Below are positions 53,569 through 62,236 of a stretch of 64,000 nt of DNA, piece after piece. The notes below the pieces were generated by a model. That model was not told the origin of the DNA and searched no databases. It worked only from the letters and a program-made list of their open reading frames with translations. The first letter of the stretch is position 1. The number at the start of each line of letters is the position of its first letter. The position numbers were made by a program, and so were the translations under genes. This stretch comes from Microvirga terrae (GTDB taxonomy: Bacteria; Pseudomonadota; Alphaproteobacteria; Rhizobiales; Beijerinckiaceae). The stretch lies in contig NZ_CP102845.1 of assembly GCF_013307435.2 (NCBI RefSeq), positions 2,303,001-2,367,000 of the forward strand, written 5' to 3'.

Positions 53569-54152
53569 TTCTCGCCCTTCAGATCGAGGGCCCCGCGACA
53601 GGAGGCACGACACACAGCTGTGCTATGACCAGGCTAGTTGCTCAGCAATGAGCGGGACTCGCGACACTCAATCCGCTGGCTCGTGACAATCGTCTTCGAG
53701 ATCCGAGACGGAGACATGGACTCTCTTGAGCAAAATGCCCATTCTACAGGTCACTTAGCGACGGATTATGGTCTCTTTCCGAGACGGTGACAAGCAATAA
53801 ATCCTGGGATCGCGATGGAAGCGTCGTGCTTCGCCAACATGCACGGATCCGGTATCCGGGTTCCTCGACGATCTCGCAGGCTTGTCTCCTTCGGGCTCAA
53901 TTGTGGATCGGCATTCAGCCGCCGGGGGTGCGCGAGTCCCTCGTAGCCCTTGCGTCGCATGGGGTCTCGACGTCCGGCGTCGGGCCATTTGCTCCTGATG
54001 CGGACTGTCGGTATCCTGTTGCGTGATCTTGCTTGAATACGCGCTGCGGAAGCGCCGACGAGCGGCTCTGGACTGCGAACTGGTTCGATGGCACCGGCCC
54101 GCAAGGACGGTAGGGTTGATCGTCATGGCCGCGATGGACCGGGAGGGACGAC
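53569..54152. other. Divergent intergenic region
   Basis: About 580 bases between abgT (minus) and the AI-2E transporter gene (plus). Several short open frames exist on both strands but none has a family motif or fits a known protein. Both promoters should lie here. No palindrome or tandem repeat seen. Confidence 0.45.
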
Positions 54153-55256
54153 GTGGATCAACCTCATGTTCCCTTGGACGAGACGCATCGTGGCCCCTCC
54201 CACCTTGCCTCGACGAACTGGGCTTTGATGACGATGGCGACCCTCATCGTCCTCGGCGCCGTCTACATTGCCGAGGCGGTCATTGCGCCGGTTGCCTTCT
54301 CGCTGTTCCTGATCGCGCTCGTCTGGCCGTTGCAGGCCCGTCTACAGGCCTTCGTTCCTCGTCTCGTCGCCCTGGCGATCAGCGTCCTGTTGCTGGTGAT
54401 TGCGTTCAGCGGGTTCGCCTCGCTGGTGGTCTGGGCCTTCAGCCGGGTCGGACGCTGGATCCTCATCAATCTGGGACGCTTCCAGGCAATCTACAATCAG
54501 ATGGCGGCCTGGCTCGAGGAGCAGGGAATCGTCGTGGCGAGCCTCTGGGCGGATCACTTCAACATCAGTTGGGTCGTGGGACTCATGCAGAAGTTCACGG
54601 GTCAGGTGAACACCACCCTGAGCTTCTGGCTCGTCGTTCTCGTCTACGTCATCCTCGGGTTGCTCGAAGTCGAAGGAACAGCGCGGAAAATCGGAACCTT
54701 GCCGGATCAGCGCATGGCACGAGTCCTGCTTGTCGGCGCCGCGGAAGGGGCTGTGAAGATCCGTCGCTACATGGTGGTTCGCACCGTGATGAGCGCTCTG
54801 ACCGGCGCGCTCGTCTGGCTCTTCGCGGAACTCTTCGGGTTGCCTCTTGCGCAGGAATGGGGGGTGATTGCCTTCACGTTGAACTACATCCCTTTCATCG
54901 GTCCCTTCATTGCTACCCTGTTCCCCACATTGCTCGCGATGGTGCAGTTCGACACCTGGCAGGCGGTCATCACGGTTTTCGCCTGCCTGAACGTGATCCA
55001 GTTCGTGGTTGGAAGCTACATCGAGCCTCGTCTTTCCGGGAGCGTGCTCGCCATGTCTCCGTTCGTCGTGTTGTTCTCGATCTTCCTCTGGACCTTCCTG
55101 TGGGGGCTGCCAGGAACGTTCATCGGGCTTCCGATCACGATTGCCTTTCTCACCTTCTGTGCCCAGGATCCAGCGACGCGATGGCTGGCCGTTCAGCTGG
55201 GACCGCCGGACGAGGCGGATGAACCACTTCCCGATCATCCTCATCCGAAAACGTGA
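54153..55256 (+). CDS. AI-2E/TqsA-family membrane transporter
   Basis: A 367-residue protein of the AI-2 exporter (YdiK/TqsA/PerM) family. It starts at GTG 54153 with GGGAGGGACG just upstream. There are about eight hydrophobic segments with the usual large soluble part in the middle (FSRVGRWILINLGRFQ, LMQKFTGQV), and the family's C-terminal motifs FTLNYIPFIGPFIATL and SYIEPRLSGSVLAMSPF. The substrate is not known. Its last 107 bases overlap the metallophosphoesterase gene on the other strand. Confidence 0.9.
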   Translation: MDQPHVPLDETHRGPSHLASTNWALMTMATLIVLGAVYIAEAVIAPVAFSLFLIALVWPLQARLQAFVPRLVALAISVLLLVIAFSGFASLVVWAFSRVGRWILINLGRFQAIYNQMAAWLEEQGIVVASLWADHFNISWVVGLMQKFTGQVNTTLSFWLVVLVYVILGLLEVEGTARKIGTLPDQRMARVLLVGAAEGAVKIRRYMVVRTVMSALTGALVWLFAELFGLPLAQEWGVIAFTLNYIPFIGPFIATLFPTLLAMVQFDTWQAVITVFACLNVIQFVVGSYIEPRLSGSVLAMSPFVVLFSIFLWTFLWGLPGTFIGLPITIAFLTFCAQDPATRWLAVQLGPPDEADEPLPDHPHPKT

Positions 55257-57036
55257 CTTCGACCCGTTCAGGCCTGGCGAGCTGAAGCCCGTCATCGACC
55301 ATCGCGAGGGTATGCACCAGGAAGGAAGCGCCCTCGCTCTGCGCGGCATGCATGACCTGTGATGAGGCGGAAACGATCCGGACGCCTCCGCATTCACCAA
55401 TCCACTCCGTGTGCCGATGTCCGTGGAACACCACGAGGCGACGGGCGAAGGGCCGAATCTGCCGGACGATCCACGATCCATTGATGAGGGCTGTGCCGAT
55501 CCGTTCCGAGAAGGCCTGCGCTGGTGTGGGGTATTCTACCATGTGGTGATGAAGGGCGATGATCCAGCCGGCGCGGGGATAGCGCTCAATGGCGGCCACC
55601 AGATCCTGCGCTTGAAGCGCCGACATGATTCCAAGGGCGTTCGTGAAGGAAAAGTGGGTCTCCGCGTTCGAATTGAGAAGCGCCACGCCGATGCCTTCAT
55701 CCGTCGTCGGCGGAACGATCAGGGGAAATGCGTCGTCCCAGATCTGCGCCACTCGCAGCGACTGACGGATCCCTCCCGTTTCGGCAAAAGCCTCGATGTC
55801 GTTCCTGTACGGGGCAAGTCTCTCCGAAAGAGTGGGGCCGAGGCGCCCCGCCTTGGAATCGAAGCAGAAGACCCTGCCTCCGTGCAGAGCTTCGATCGCT
55901 GAGAGGGTCCTGAGTTGGCGCAGGCGCTTTCCCGGGCTGGTCGGCAGCTCGAGCCGAGCCGGATTCGCGCGGTCGACCACGTTCACGTCATGGTTGCCGG
56001 GCAGGATCAGCAAACGCCGAGCCAGATCGGGATAAGCGCCGACGGCGTCCAGGAACTCCGCCCACTCGGCGGATCGCCCGGCATCGGTCATGTCGCCCGT
56101 GATCAGGACGAGATCGACCGGGTGGTGACGGTGGAGCGACTCGAGACGATCGAGGACACGGTGCATTCGTCCGTTGCCCTGGGGTCCAGTCCGGCCGCTT
56201 TCGATCCGGAATCCATATCGCTCCCCGACCATGTGGAGATCGGACAGGTGCGCGATCCGCCATGTCCGGAGCCCCGACGGGATCTCCGCGAACGTCATGA
56301 GGTCGGCAGGCCGTCCCAGGGAACCATCGGCCACCGCCCAAACGAGAGCTGCCCCCATGACGTAGCATCCGACGATGACCACCGCGTTGGCGAGAGCGGG
56401 AGCGATCAGCTGGAGCGGCGTGAAAACGTCGCCTGCGTGCCCGATCCATCGCGATGAAGGCCAGGCGAGGAGGACGAACCAGAGCGACAGGCCGCTCAGC
56501 AGCAGGCCTCCGCCCAGAGCCGCGGCAGCGTAGAGACGTGTACGCCGCTGCGGTTCGAGATCGGGGGCGAGTTTGCCGCCGATGTGGCGCAGGCCTTCCC
56601 GGAACAGAGCATAAACCGGCTGAACGGCCAGTGCATTGAGCGACCAGAGGCTTTGCTCCGCCGCGCGCAGGACGGGCCTGCCGCCGATCCACGCAAGCGC
56701 CACGAGGCCCCCGACGATCAGCAGCGACCAGAATCCTGCGAGCGCGGTCGCGAGTTGCCCGGATATGGTGGTGGCCCATCCCAGGATGACCAGTGGGGCA
56801 AGTCCGAGGAGAAGCGCAGGAAGGCCGATCAGCATGATCCAAGCCACAATGAGCTTCGCGACGCTGATTTCCGCGAGGAGTCGTCCACCAATCGCGATCA
56901 AGGACCGGCTCTTGGGACTTGCGATGTCATCCTCGATGTCGCCGCCGCGCGGGTCGATGAGTAAGGGAATGGGAGGATCCGCGATCGGGTCCTGCATCAT
57001 CCCTGTCGGCTGCTCGGACGGTGGCTTCCTCATCAT
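55150..57036 (-). CDS. Membrane-anchored calcineurin-like metallophosphoesterase
   Basis: A 628-residue protein. The N-terminal half has about six hydrophobic segments (residues 60-245, VAKLIVAWIMLIGLPALLL to VIVGCYVMGAALV). The C-terminal half is a metallophosphoesterase with HLSDLH, LITGDMTD, PGNHDVN, ALHHHMVEYP and FHGHRH, all five metal-binding blocks. An unconserved 60-residue tail follows, overlapping the facing transporter gene by 107 bases; the stop could be a recent extension. Substrate unknown. ATG 57036 or 57033; the ribosome site is weak. Confidence 0.88.
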   Translation of the reverse strand: MMRKPPSEQPTGMMQDPIADPPIPLLIDPRGGDIEDDIASPKSRSLIAIGGRLLAEISVAKLIVAWIMLIGLPALLLGLAPLVILGWATTISGQLATALAGFWSLLIVGGLVALAWIGGRPVLRAAEQSLWSLNALAVQPVYALFREGLRHIGGKLAPDLEPQRRTRLYAAAALGGGLLLSGLSLWFVLLAWPSSRWIGHAGDVFTPLQLIAPALANAVVIVGCYVMGAALVWAVADGSLGRPADLMTFAEIPSGLRTWRIAHLSDLHMVGERYGFRIESGRTGPQGNGRMHRVLDRLESLHRHHPVDLVLITGDMTDAGRSAEWAEFLDAVGAYPDLARRLLILPGNHDVNVVDRANPARLELPTSPGKRLRQLRTLSAIEALHGGRVFCFDSKAGRLGPTLSERLAPYRNDIEAFAETGGIRQSLRVAQIWDDAFPLIVPPTTDEGIGVALLNSNAETHFSFTNALGIMSALQAQDLVAAIERYPRAGWIIALHHHMVEYPTPAQAFSERIGTALINGSWIVRQIRPFARRLVVFHGHRHTEWIGECGGVRIVSASSQVMHAAQSEGASFLVHTLAMVDDGLQLARPERVEVTFSDEDDREVVHPPRPAVPAERPAIASLDPGHRR

Positions 57037-57203
57037 GGCGGAACCCGGTTGTTGCTCGAGAGACCGGAATCCATGAGCGTTCGACCGCTCGGACCTTCTC
57101 CGGTCCCGATGACTTCAACGCCCCGAGGGCATCATCTGAGCCCTAGACCCCGCCTATGATGATGACACGGTTTCCCATCCTGGAACACCTGGAGGACTGG
57201 GCG

Positions 57204-58601
57204 TCACCTCGGCAGGGTGTCCTTGTAGAGCCGACCGTCTTTCATGATGACGACGAAGTTCTTGGCCGGGTCGGCGACGAGGTCGAGGTTCTCGAGCGGG
57301 TTGCCGTCGACGAGCAGCAGGTCGGCCAGCGCTCCCTCTTCCACGACCCCGAGCTTCCCCGGATAGGGATTGCGCAGTCCGGACAGGGCGAGGAGTTCGG
57401 CATTCGTCGACGTCGCCATGGTGAGTGCCTCGGCCGGCGTGTACCAGCGGGCGAGCGTCGCGAGCATGGCTCCCTGACGTTCGGCCAGCTCCTGCGAGAA
57501 AAGGATGTCCGTCCCGAAGGCGGTCTTGATATTGTGCGTCTTCGCCAGCGCATAGACCCTCTCGGTTCCCGCCAAAACCTGCTTCATCTTTGCCTGCTCC
57601 GCCGGGCCCAGAGCGTCGGCGCCGCCGAGGTCGAGGAACGGCTGCGTGCTCAGCCAGATCCCCCTTTCGGCCATCAGCCGGGCCGTGGCTTCGTCCATCA
57701 GGTGCCCGTGCTCGATGCACCGGACGCCGGCCGCAATCGACCGCTGGATGGAGACGGACGTGTAGGCATGGGTGCAGACGTAGGTTCCCCAGTTCTCGGC
57801 GGCCTCGACCGCCGCACGAAGTTCCGCCTCGGTGAAGGTGGATACGTCGAGCGGGCTGAACGGGGAGGCCACGCCGCCGCCGGCCGTCAGCTTGATCTGG
57901 GACGCACCCTGCATGAGTTGCTCCCGCGCCCGCAGGCGCACTTCGTCCGGGCTATCGGCGATCATGCTACCGCCGAGCTGCTCGACGCGTGCGAGCATTC
58001 CGCCGATGGTTCTCGGCAGGTCGGAGAGCGGGCGAAAGTCGCCATGGCCGCCGGTGATCGTGATGACGGCGCCAGAAGGATAGATGCGCGGGCCCGGCAA
58101 GAGGCCTTCGTCGATGGCGCGTTTGAGGTCGAAGGCTGGACCGCCCATGTCCCGGACGGTGGTGAACCCGCGCATTAGCGTCGCCGTGGCCTCGACCCCC
58201 GCCAGCAGATTCGAATAGCCGATCCCGCTCGAGAGAAGCGTCACGGGTGTCGGACGTACCATCATCGCGTGCCAATGCATGTCGATCAGCCCCGGCATCA
58301 GCACGCGCCCGTTCCCGGGAACGACCCGGACGGCGGCGTCCCGCGGGACGTCGATCGCGGCGGTCGAGACCTGCGCGATGACATTGCCTTTCACGAGGAC
58401 ATGGCTGGGCGCCGACAGCACGGAGTTCCTGCCGTCGAAGATGCGCACGTTCTCGATGAGCGTTGCCGCAGGGCCGGACGGGGCCGCCGCGTCAAGCTCG
58501 GCCGCGTCCGCCGGACCGATCGCGACGCACAGGATTGCCGCCGTCAGAAGCCGCCTGAACAATCGGGGGACCGGGCTGGCAGTCGCCGTGAAGACAGACA
58601 T
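57204..58601 (-). CDS. Secreted amidohydrolase (imidazolonepropionase-like)
   Basis: A 465-residue metal-dependent hydrolase from ATG 58601 with a signal peptide (LLTAAILCVAIGPADAAE). Metal ligands: GLIDMHWHAMM (His-x-His), QIKLTAGGG (bridging Lys), VCTHAYT (His), CIEHGHLMDE (His) and FGTDIL (Asp). The beta-sandwich part follows with GVVEEGALADLLLVDGNPLEN. This is the subgroup usually annotated as Xaa-Pro dipeptidase-like or imidazolonepropionase-like and exported. The substrate cannot be assigned. Confidence 0.9.
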   Translation of the reverse strand: MSVFTATASPVPRLFRRLLTAAILCVAIGPADAAELDAAAPSGPAATLIENVRIFDGRNSVLSAPSHVLVKGNVIAQVSTAAIDVPRDAAVRVVPGNGRVLMPGLIDMHWHAMMVRPTPVTLLSSGIGYSNLLAGVEATATLMRGFTTVRDMGGPAFDLKRAIDEGLLPGPRIYPSGAVITITGGHGDFRPLSDLPRTIGGMLARVEQLGGSMIADSPDEVRLRAREQLMQGASQIKLTAGGGVASPFSPLDVSTFTEAELRAAVEAAENWGTYVCTHAYTSVSIQRSIAAGVRCIEHGHLMDEATARLMAERGIWLSTQPFLDLGGADALGPAEQAKMKQVLAGTERVYALAKTHNIKTAFGTDILFSQELAERQGAMLATLARWYTPAEALTMATSTNAELLALSGLRNPYPGKLGVVEEGALADLLLVDGNPLENLDLVADPAKNFVVIMKDGRLYKDTLPR

Positions 58602-58987
58602 TGCGTTCCCCTGTTCTCGCACGTCCCGACCTCGTCGTGGCAACCGGCCCGGTCTGCGAACTCATACGGGGCTCCACATTCGATAGAGCGCGCAGGCGGG
58701 CCGGGCTCTCTCCGCTGGTGGCTCTGATCGGAGCTTAGCCCGTCTCATGCCGGCGAACCATCGGGGAAAACCCGGGCCAGACAGAGGAAATGCCGAAGCC
58801 GGGCCAGGTTCGATTCCGGTCCCGATGAGGTGTTTTCCTTGAGGCCTGCTCGCGTGCTCCACAGGGCCTCGCGCAGGGCGCCCCAACGGATGGGTCGCGA
58901 CGATCCTTTCGGCGGTCTCGCCGAGATTCCGTTCCCGGGCATGCACGATCCCGGTGCGGGCCGATCCTGCGGATCGTGAGGCTGCGA
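58602..58987. other. Intergenic region without recognisable gene
   Basis: About 385 bases between the stop of the small basic protein gene and the amidohydrolase start, both minus strand. No supported frame; short inverted repeats only. Confidence 0.4.
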
Positions 58988-59122
58988 TCAGTGCTTGGAA
59001 TCCGACCGGGCCTCCACGATCTCGCTCACGGCCCATTTAGTCGGCTGCTGCGTCCCGCCCTTGGGCTTCTCCTTTTTCGGCTTCTTGGATTCCCGATTCC
59101 CGTGCTGCTCCCGGTGTGCCAT
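58988..59122 (-). CDS. Small basic hydrophilic protein
   Basis: A 44-residue lysine-rich protein from ATG 59122, with GAGGGAG a few bases upstream. It begins MAHREQHGNRESKKPKKEKP and ends ARSDSKH. Small proteins starting like this are widespread in Hyphomicrobiales as far as I recall, but have no assigned function. The open frame extends upstream for a further 80 codons without a ribosome site or similarity, so I took the short form. A nucleic-acid-binding role could be guessed from the charge, but not supported. Confidence 0.7.
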   Translation of the reverse strand: MAHREQHGNRESKKPKKEKPKGGTQQPTKWAVSEIVEARSDSKH

Positions 59123-59342
59123 GACCGACTCCCTCTTCCAGGAATGTCCCGACGGATTGCACGTCGCCATGATAGCACACCTGCATCGCGATGGGTCTGC
59201 GGACGTCACCGTTCTTACATCCAAATCAGGACGGCTGCCGTGGGCGCAAAAGGATAGCCGGTTGGGAATGCCCAGGCTTGGCCTTGATTCAGCCCCGGGG
59301 CAGACACGATCGGGCTCTGCGATAGGGGGCGTTCGAGCCAGG

Positions 59343-59398
59343 ATCAGCACCCCAGGATCAAAGCCCAACGATCAGAACCCAAGGATCGATGCCCATGT
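59343..59398 (+). repeat. Four tandem imperfect 14-bp repeats
   Basis: Four copies of a 14-base unit (ATCAGCACCCCAGG, ATCAAAGCCCAACG, ATCAGAACCCAAGG, ATCGATGCCCATGT) follow one another without gaps from 59343 to 59398. The last copy contains the ATG of the downstream gene and the third supplies its AAGG. Confidence 0.7.
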
Positions 59399-59805
59399 CG
59401 CGGGATGAGCCTTTTCCCCTGAGCCACTTCTCCCCCCGGCTGCAAGCGGTGATCTGCGGCGAGTTCGGCGGCCGCTGCCCGAGCCTTCAGGAGGTGGCGG
59501 CGATCCCGGATGCCCGCTGGCTCACCACCCCGGCGATCGGCCCGGCCCTGCTGCGCAAGATCCGGGCGGTCGGGCAATGCGAGGAATGCCCGGCCGGGCC
59601 GCTCAGCGATGGCGAGCTGCTCGCGCGCCTGGCGGCCCTGCAGGAGGAGCTGCGGCTGCTCCAGCAGGCGGTGCGCACCGCGATCCCGGCCCGCGCCGGG
59701 GGGCCGCGCCGGCTGCTGCCGCGCCCGGCCTCCGGCCACGGCCCGCAGGAGCGCCGGTCCGCCGCACGCGCGCCGGCCGATCACGGCTGGTCCACCAACC
59801 CCTGA
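59389..59805 (+). CDS. Hypothetical protein, two-CxxC-like N-terminal part
   Basis: A 138-residue protein from ATG 59389 (ATG 59395 is an alternative). The first 65 residues look folded (LQAVICGEFGGRCPSLQEVAAIP, ARWLTTPAIGPALLRKI), and CEEC occurs near residue 65. A predicted coiled helix follows (ELLARLAALQEELRLLQQAV). The last 35 residues are proline/arginine/alanine-rich and very GC-rich, probably disordered. The helix-turn-helix-like IPDARWLTTPAIGPALLRKIR could be a helix-hairpin-helix-type element; not a confident call. Function unknown. Confidence 0.65.
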   Translation: MPMSRDEPFPLSHFSPRLQAVICGEFGGRCPSLQEVAAIPDARWLTTPAIGPALLRKIRAVGQCEECPAGPLSDGELLARLAALQEELRLLQQAVRTAIPARAGGPRRLLPRPASGHGPQERRSAARAPADHGWSTNP

Positions 59806-59884
59806 GCCGACACGGCCGACCACCCGGTCGGCGTGATGCCCCATGCCGCCATTCGAAGAGCGACGGGCGAAAGACGATGCAAAA

Positions 59885-59898
59885 TTAACATGGGTCAA
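59885..59898. promoter_or_regulatory. FNR/FixK-like box upstream of the Crp/Fnr gene
   Basis: TTAACATGGGTCAA at 59885-59898 differs from the FNR/FixK consensus TTGAC-N4-GTCAA at one position. It is 102 bases before the ATG of a Crp/Fnr-family regulator, so autoregulation or control by a FixK-type protein is plausible. Confidence 0.5.
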
Positions 59899-59999
59899 AG
59901 ACAGGTGCTCACCGGCCTGTAGGGTGGGCGGTCATCAGCATTGACCTGCTGCTGCGAGCGAAGCCATAAGATACTCCTGTCCGATGAACAGGGAACACG

Positions 60000-60752
60000 A
60001 TGTTGCCTGCACCTTTCCCATCCGATCACAATCCGCTCATTCGCAAGCTGGAGAGCATCTTTCCGTTGACGGAGGACGAGCGGCAGGCCCTTCTTGAGCT
60101 GCCGCTCCAGGTGACGGTCATCAAGGAAGACCAGGACGTGGTGCGCGAGGGCGACCGCCCGGCCCGATCCTTCGCGATCCTCAGCGGCATGACCTGCACC
60201 AACAAGGTGACGGGAGACGGCAAGCGCCAGATCGTCGCCTTTGGCATCCCCGGTGACATGCCCGACGTCCAGAGCCTGCACCTGAAGGTTCTGGACATCA
60301 CCGTGACGACCCTGACGCAGTGCAGCCTCGGCTTTATCACCCATGAGGATCTATGGGATCTCTGCCTGCGCTTTCCCAGGATCGCGGCAGCCTTCTGGCG
60401 CGAAACCCTCGTGGAGGGGGCGTCCTTCCGCGAATGGATCCTCAATGTCGGGCGCCGTGAAGCTTACCCCCGGATGGCCCATATCCTGTGCGAGCTGCTG
60501 GTACGCCTGAAGGCGGTTGGACTGGCCGAGGATCATGCCTGCGACCTGCCGATCACCCAGATCGAATTCGCCGATGCGCTCGGCATCACGGCCGTCCATG
60601 CCAACCGGGTCTTCCAGCAGATGAGGGCGGACGGCTTGATCGAGACCCGGGGCACCCGGTTGATCGTTCTCAATTGGGAAAGACTGAAGGAAGTTGGCGA
60701 TTTCGACGAGACTTACCTTCATCTGATCAAGCAAGGCGGAGCTGCGGCATGA
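60000..60752 (+). CDS. Crp/Fnr-family transcriptional regulator
   Basis: A 250-residue regulator. The N-terminal cyclic-nucleotide-binding-like fold spans about 15-130 (KEDQDVVREGDRPARSFAILSG, FGIPGDMPDVQSLHL) and the C-terminal Crp-type helix-turn-helix about 165-230 (LPITQIEFADALGITAVHANRV, MRADGLIETRGTRLIVLN). It lacks the four-Cys set of oxygen-sensing FNR and the phosphate-binding Arg-Ser pair of Crp, so the ligand is unknown. AGGGAACACG precedes ATG 60000. Its stop overlaps the ATG of the next gene (ATGA), indicating a translationally coupled operon. Confidence 0.92.
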   Translation: MLPAPFPSDHNPLIRKLESIFPLTEDERQALLELPLQVTVIKEDQDVVREGDRPARSFAILSGMTCTNKVTGDGKRQIVAFGIPGDMPDVQSLHLKVLDITVTTLTQCSLGFITHEDLWDLCLRFPRIAAAFWRETLVEGASFREWILNVGRREAYPRMAHILCELLVRLKAVGLAEDHACDLPITQIEFADALGITAVHANRVFQQMRADGLIETRGTRLIVLNWERLKEVGDFDETYLHLIKQGGAAA

Positions 60753-60997
60753 CCCTCACGCTTCAGCCGGTGCGCGTCGCGACGGGAGCTGAAGAGGAGG
60801 GCATGCTGGTCTTCGACCGTGACCAGAGGCTCCTGGCCGTCCTGGTCCATCTTTCGCCGGAGAACCCGATTGCCCCCGGGCATTGGTTTCTGGAGGCCGG
60901 CTTCGATCGGCTGGATGGTCCCAATCATCCCACCTTCGCCGATCTGGATGCCGCCCGACGATGGATCCTTGAGCATGGCGGGCACACGAATGAATGA
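60749..60997 (+). CDS. Small hypothetical protein coupled to the Crp/Fnr gene
   Basis: An 82-residue protein whose ATG overlaps the Crp/Fnr stop by four bases. It is a compact alpha/beta-looking sequence (GMLVFDRDQRLLAVLVHLSPEN, GHWFLEAGFDRL, FADLDAARRWILEH). No family recognised. The position and coupling support a real gene. It ends a few bases before the DUF6894 gene. Confidence 0.75.
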   Translation: MTLTLQPVRVATGAEEEGMLVFDRDQRLLAVLVHLSPENPIAPGHWFLEAGFDRLDGPNHPTFADLDAARRWILEHGGHTNE

Positions 60998-61007
60998 CGA
61001 GAGATCG

Positions 61008-61415
61008 ATGCCGCGGTTCTATTTTCATCTGACAGGGGGGCCGGAGGGCGTCAGCCCGGATGAGAGCGGCGTGGTCCTGCCCGACTCGGAGGCCGCCTAT
61101 CTGGAGGCCTTTCATGCCGCCAGGGACATGGCGCAGGAATGGCTTCGTGAGGGCCGCAATCCGAGACGCTACGCCTTCGAGGTCAGGAACGACGCCGGAG
61201 AGCTGGTCCTGGAACTGCCATTTTCCGAGGTTCTCGACCATCAGGCCGGGCGACGGCCGGCGAAGCTGTCCAGATCCGTCAGGACGGCAAAAGAGCAGGG
61301 TGAGCGGATGATGCGACTGACCGCCGACGTGACCCGGCAGATCAAAATGGCTCAGGAGAACCTTCGCCAGTCACAGGAACTGTTGCAGCGCTTCGGCAAG
61401 AGCACGAACGGGTAA
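61008..61415 (+). CDS. DUF6894-type protein
   Basis: A 135-residue protein from ATG 61008 (GAGAGATCG upstream); ATG 60990 would overlap the previous gene by eight bases. The start MPRFYFHLTGG and the stretch FEVRNDAGELVLELPFSEV match DUF6894 proteins, which are common in Hyphomicrobiales and of unknown role. The C-terminal 50 residues are an added amphipathic helix (AKEQGERMMRLTADVTRQIK and onwards), longer than the minimal family. Third gene of the Crp/Fnr operon. Confidence 0.82.
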   Translation: MPRFYFHLTGGPEGVSPDESGVVLPDSEAAYLEAFHAARDMAQEWLREGRNPRRYAFEVRNDAGELVLELPFSEVLDHQAGRRPAKLSRSVRTAKEQGERMMRLTADVTRQIKMAQENLRQSQELLQRFGKSTNG

Positions 61416-61644
61416 TCTCTGTCCGTGTGATCCGCCACGCTGTCATCTCGCGCCCCTCTGTTACAGAGTGCGTCTCTGGCGCCGTCATCGTGCGGACGTG
61501 AGCGGCCGTTGTCGGACGCGCAACGCTCCGGCTTCTGTGGTCCTCGACGAGCACTCTCATCAGAGTTTTCGTGACAGTTCCGCGCGACCGCGAGTCCGGC
61601 CGCTTCCGCGTGCCTGGAGAACATGCTTGACGGAGCAAGCCAAG

Positions 61645-61670
61645 TTGACCCAAATATAATCTACTATAAA
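61645..61670 (+). promoter_or_regulatory. Candidate AT-rich promoter of the GNAT gene
   Basis: TTGACC (61645-61650), TATAAT (61655-61660) and TATAAA (61665-61670) occur in an AT-rich stretch just before the acetyltransferase gene. The spacing to TATAAA is 14, short of the ideal 17, so this is a tentative call. Confidence 0.35.
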
Positions 61671-61699
61671 ACCAGATATATCCCAATTATGGAATAGGC

Positions 61700-62191
61700 A
61701 TGGGCGACCTGCTTGTCAGTCTATATGCTTCAGGCTTCAGAGCCTTGGAGCAGCGAACTGAACGAACGGACATGACGATCCGGCCGGTTCTCGCTCCTGA
61801 GCGACACGTGGTCCTGTCCTGGATTCAGCGCCATTTCAGCGAGAACTGGGCGAGCGAAGCCGCGGTCGCCATCGGGCGGCAGCCTTCCTCCTGCCTGATC
61901 GCCTTGAGCAACGGCGAGCTCGTCGGCTTCGCGTGCTACGACGCGATCGCGCGCGGCTTCTTCGGGCCCACGGGCGTTGCGGAAGCGTCGAGGGGGCAGG
62001 GGATCGGCGCAGCCCTGCTGCACCGGACGCTCCAGGCCATGAAGGACATGGGTTACGCCTATGCCATCATCGGCGATCCCGGCCCGGCCCGGTTCTATAT
62101 CGAGACCGTCGGCGCCATCGAGATCCCGGTCTCCGGCAAGGGGATCTACAGCGACATGCTGCGAACGCCGAAGCCGGCCGCTCTCGTCTAG
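61700..62191 (+). CDS. GNAT-family N-acetyltransferase
   Basis: A 163-residue acetyltransferase with the acetyl-CoA-binding motif ASRGQGIGAALLHRTL (R-G-Q-G-I-G) and strands CLIALSNGELVGFACYD and AYAIIGDPGPARFYIETVGA. The first 25 residues are probably not part of the fold, and ATG 61772 (MTIRPVL) is a possible start. It lies 45 bases upstream of the GH3 gene, so it may act in the same amino-sugar pathway, but the substrate is unknown. Confidence 0.87.
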   Translation: MGDLLVSLYASGFRALEQRTERTDMTIRPVLAPERHVVLSWIQRHFSENWASEAAVAIGRQPSSCLIALSNGELVGFACYDAIARGFFGPTGVAEASRGQGIGAALLHRTLQAMKDMGYAYAIIGDPGPARFYIETVGAIEIPVSGKGIYSDMLRTPKPAALV

Positions 62192-62236
62192 TCGCCGTCC
62201 CCAAAACGACCCTTCACTCCCACACCATAGAGTCCG

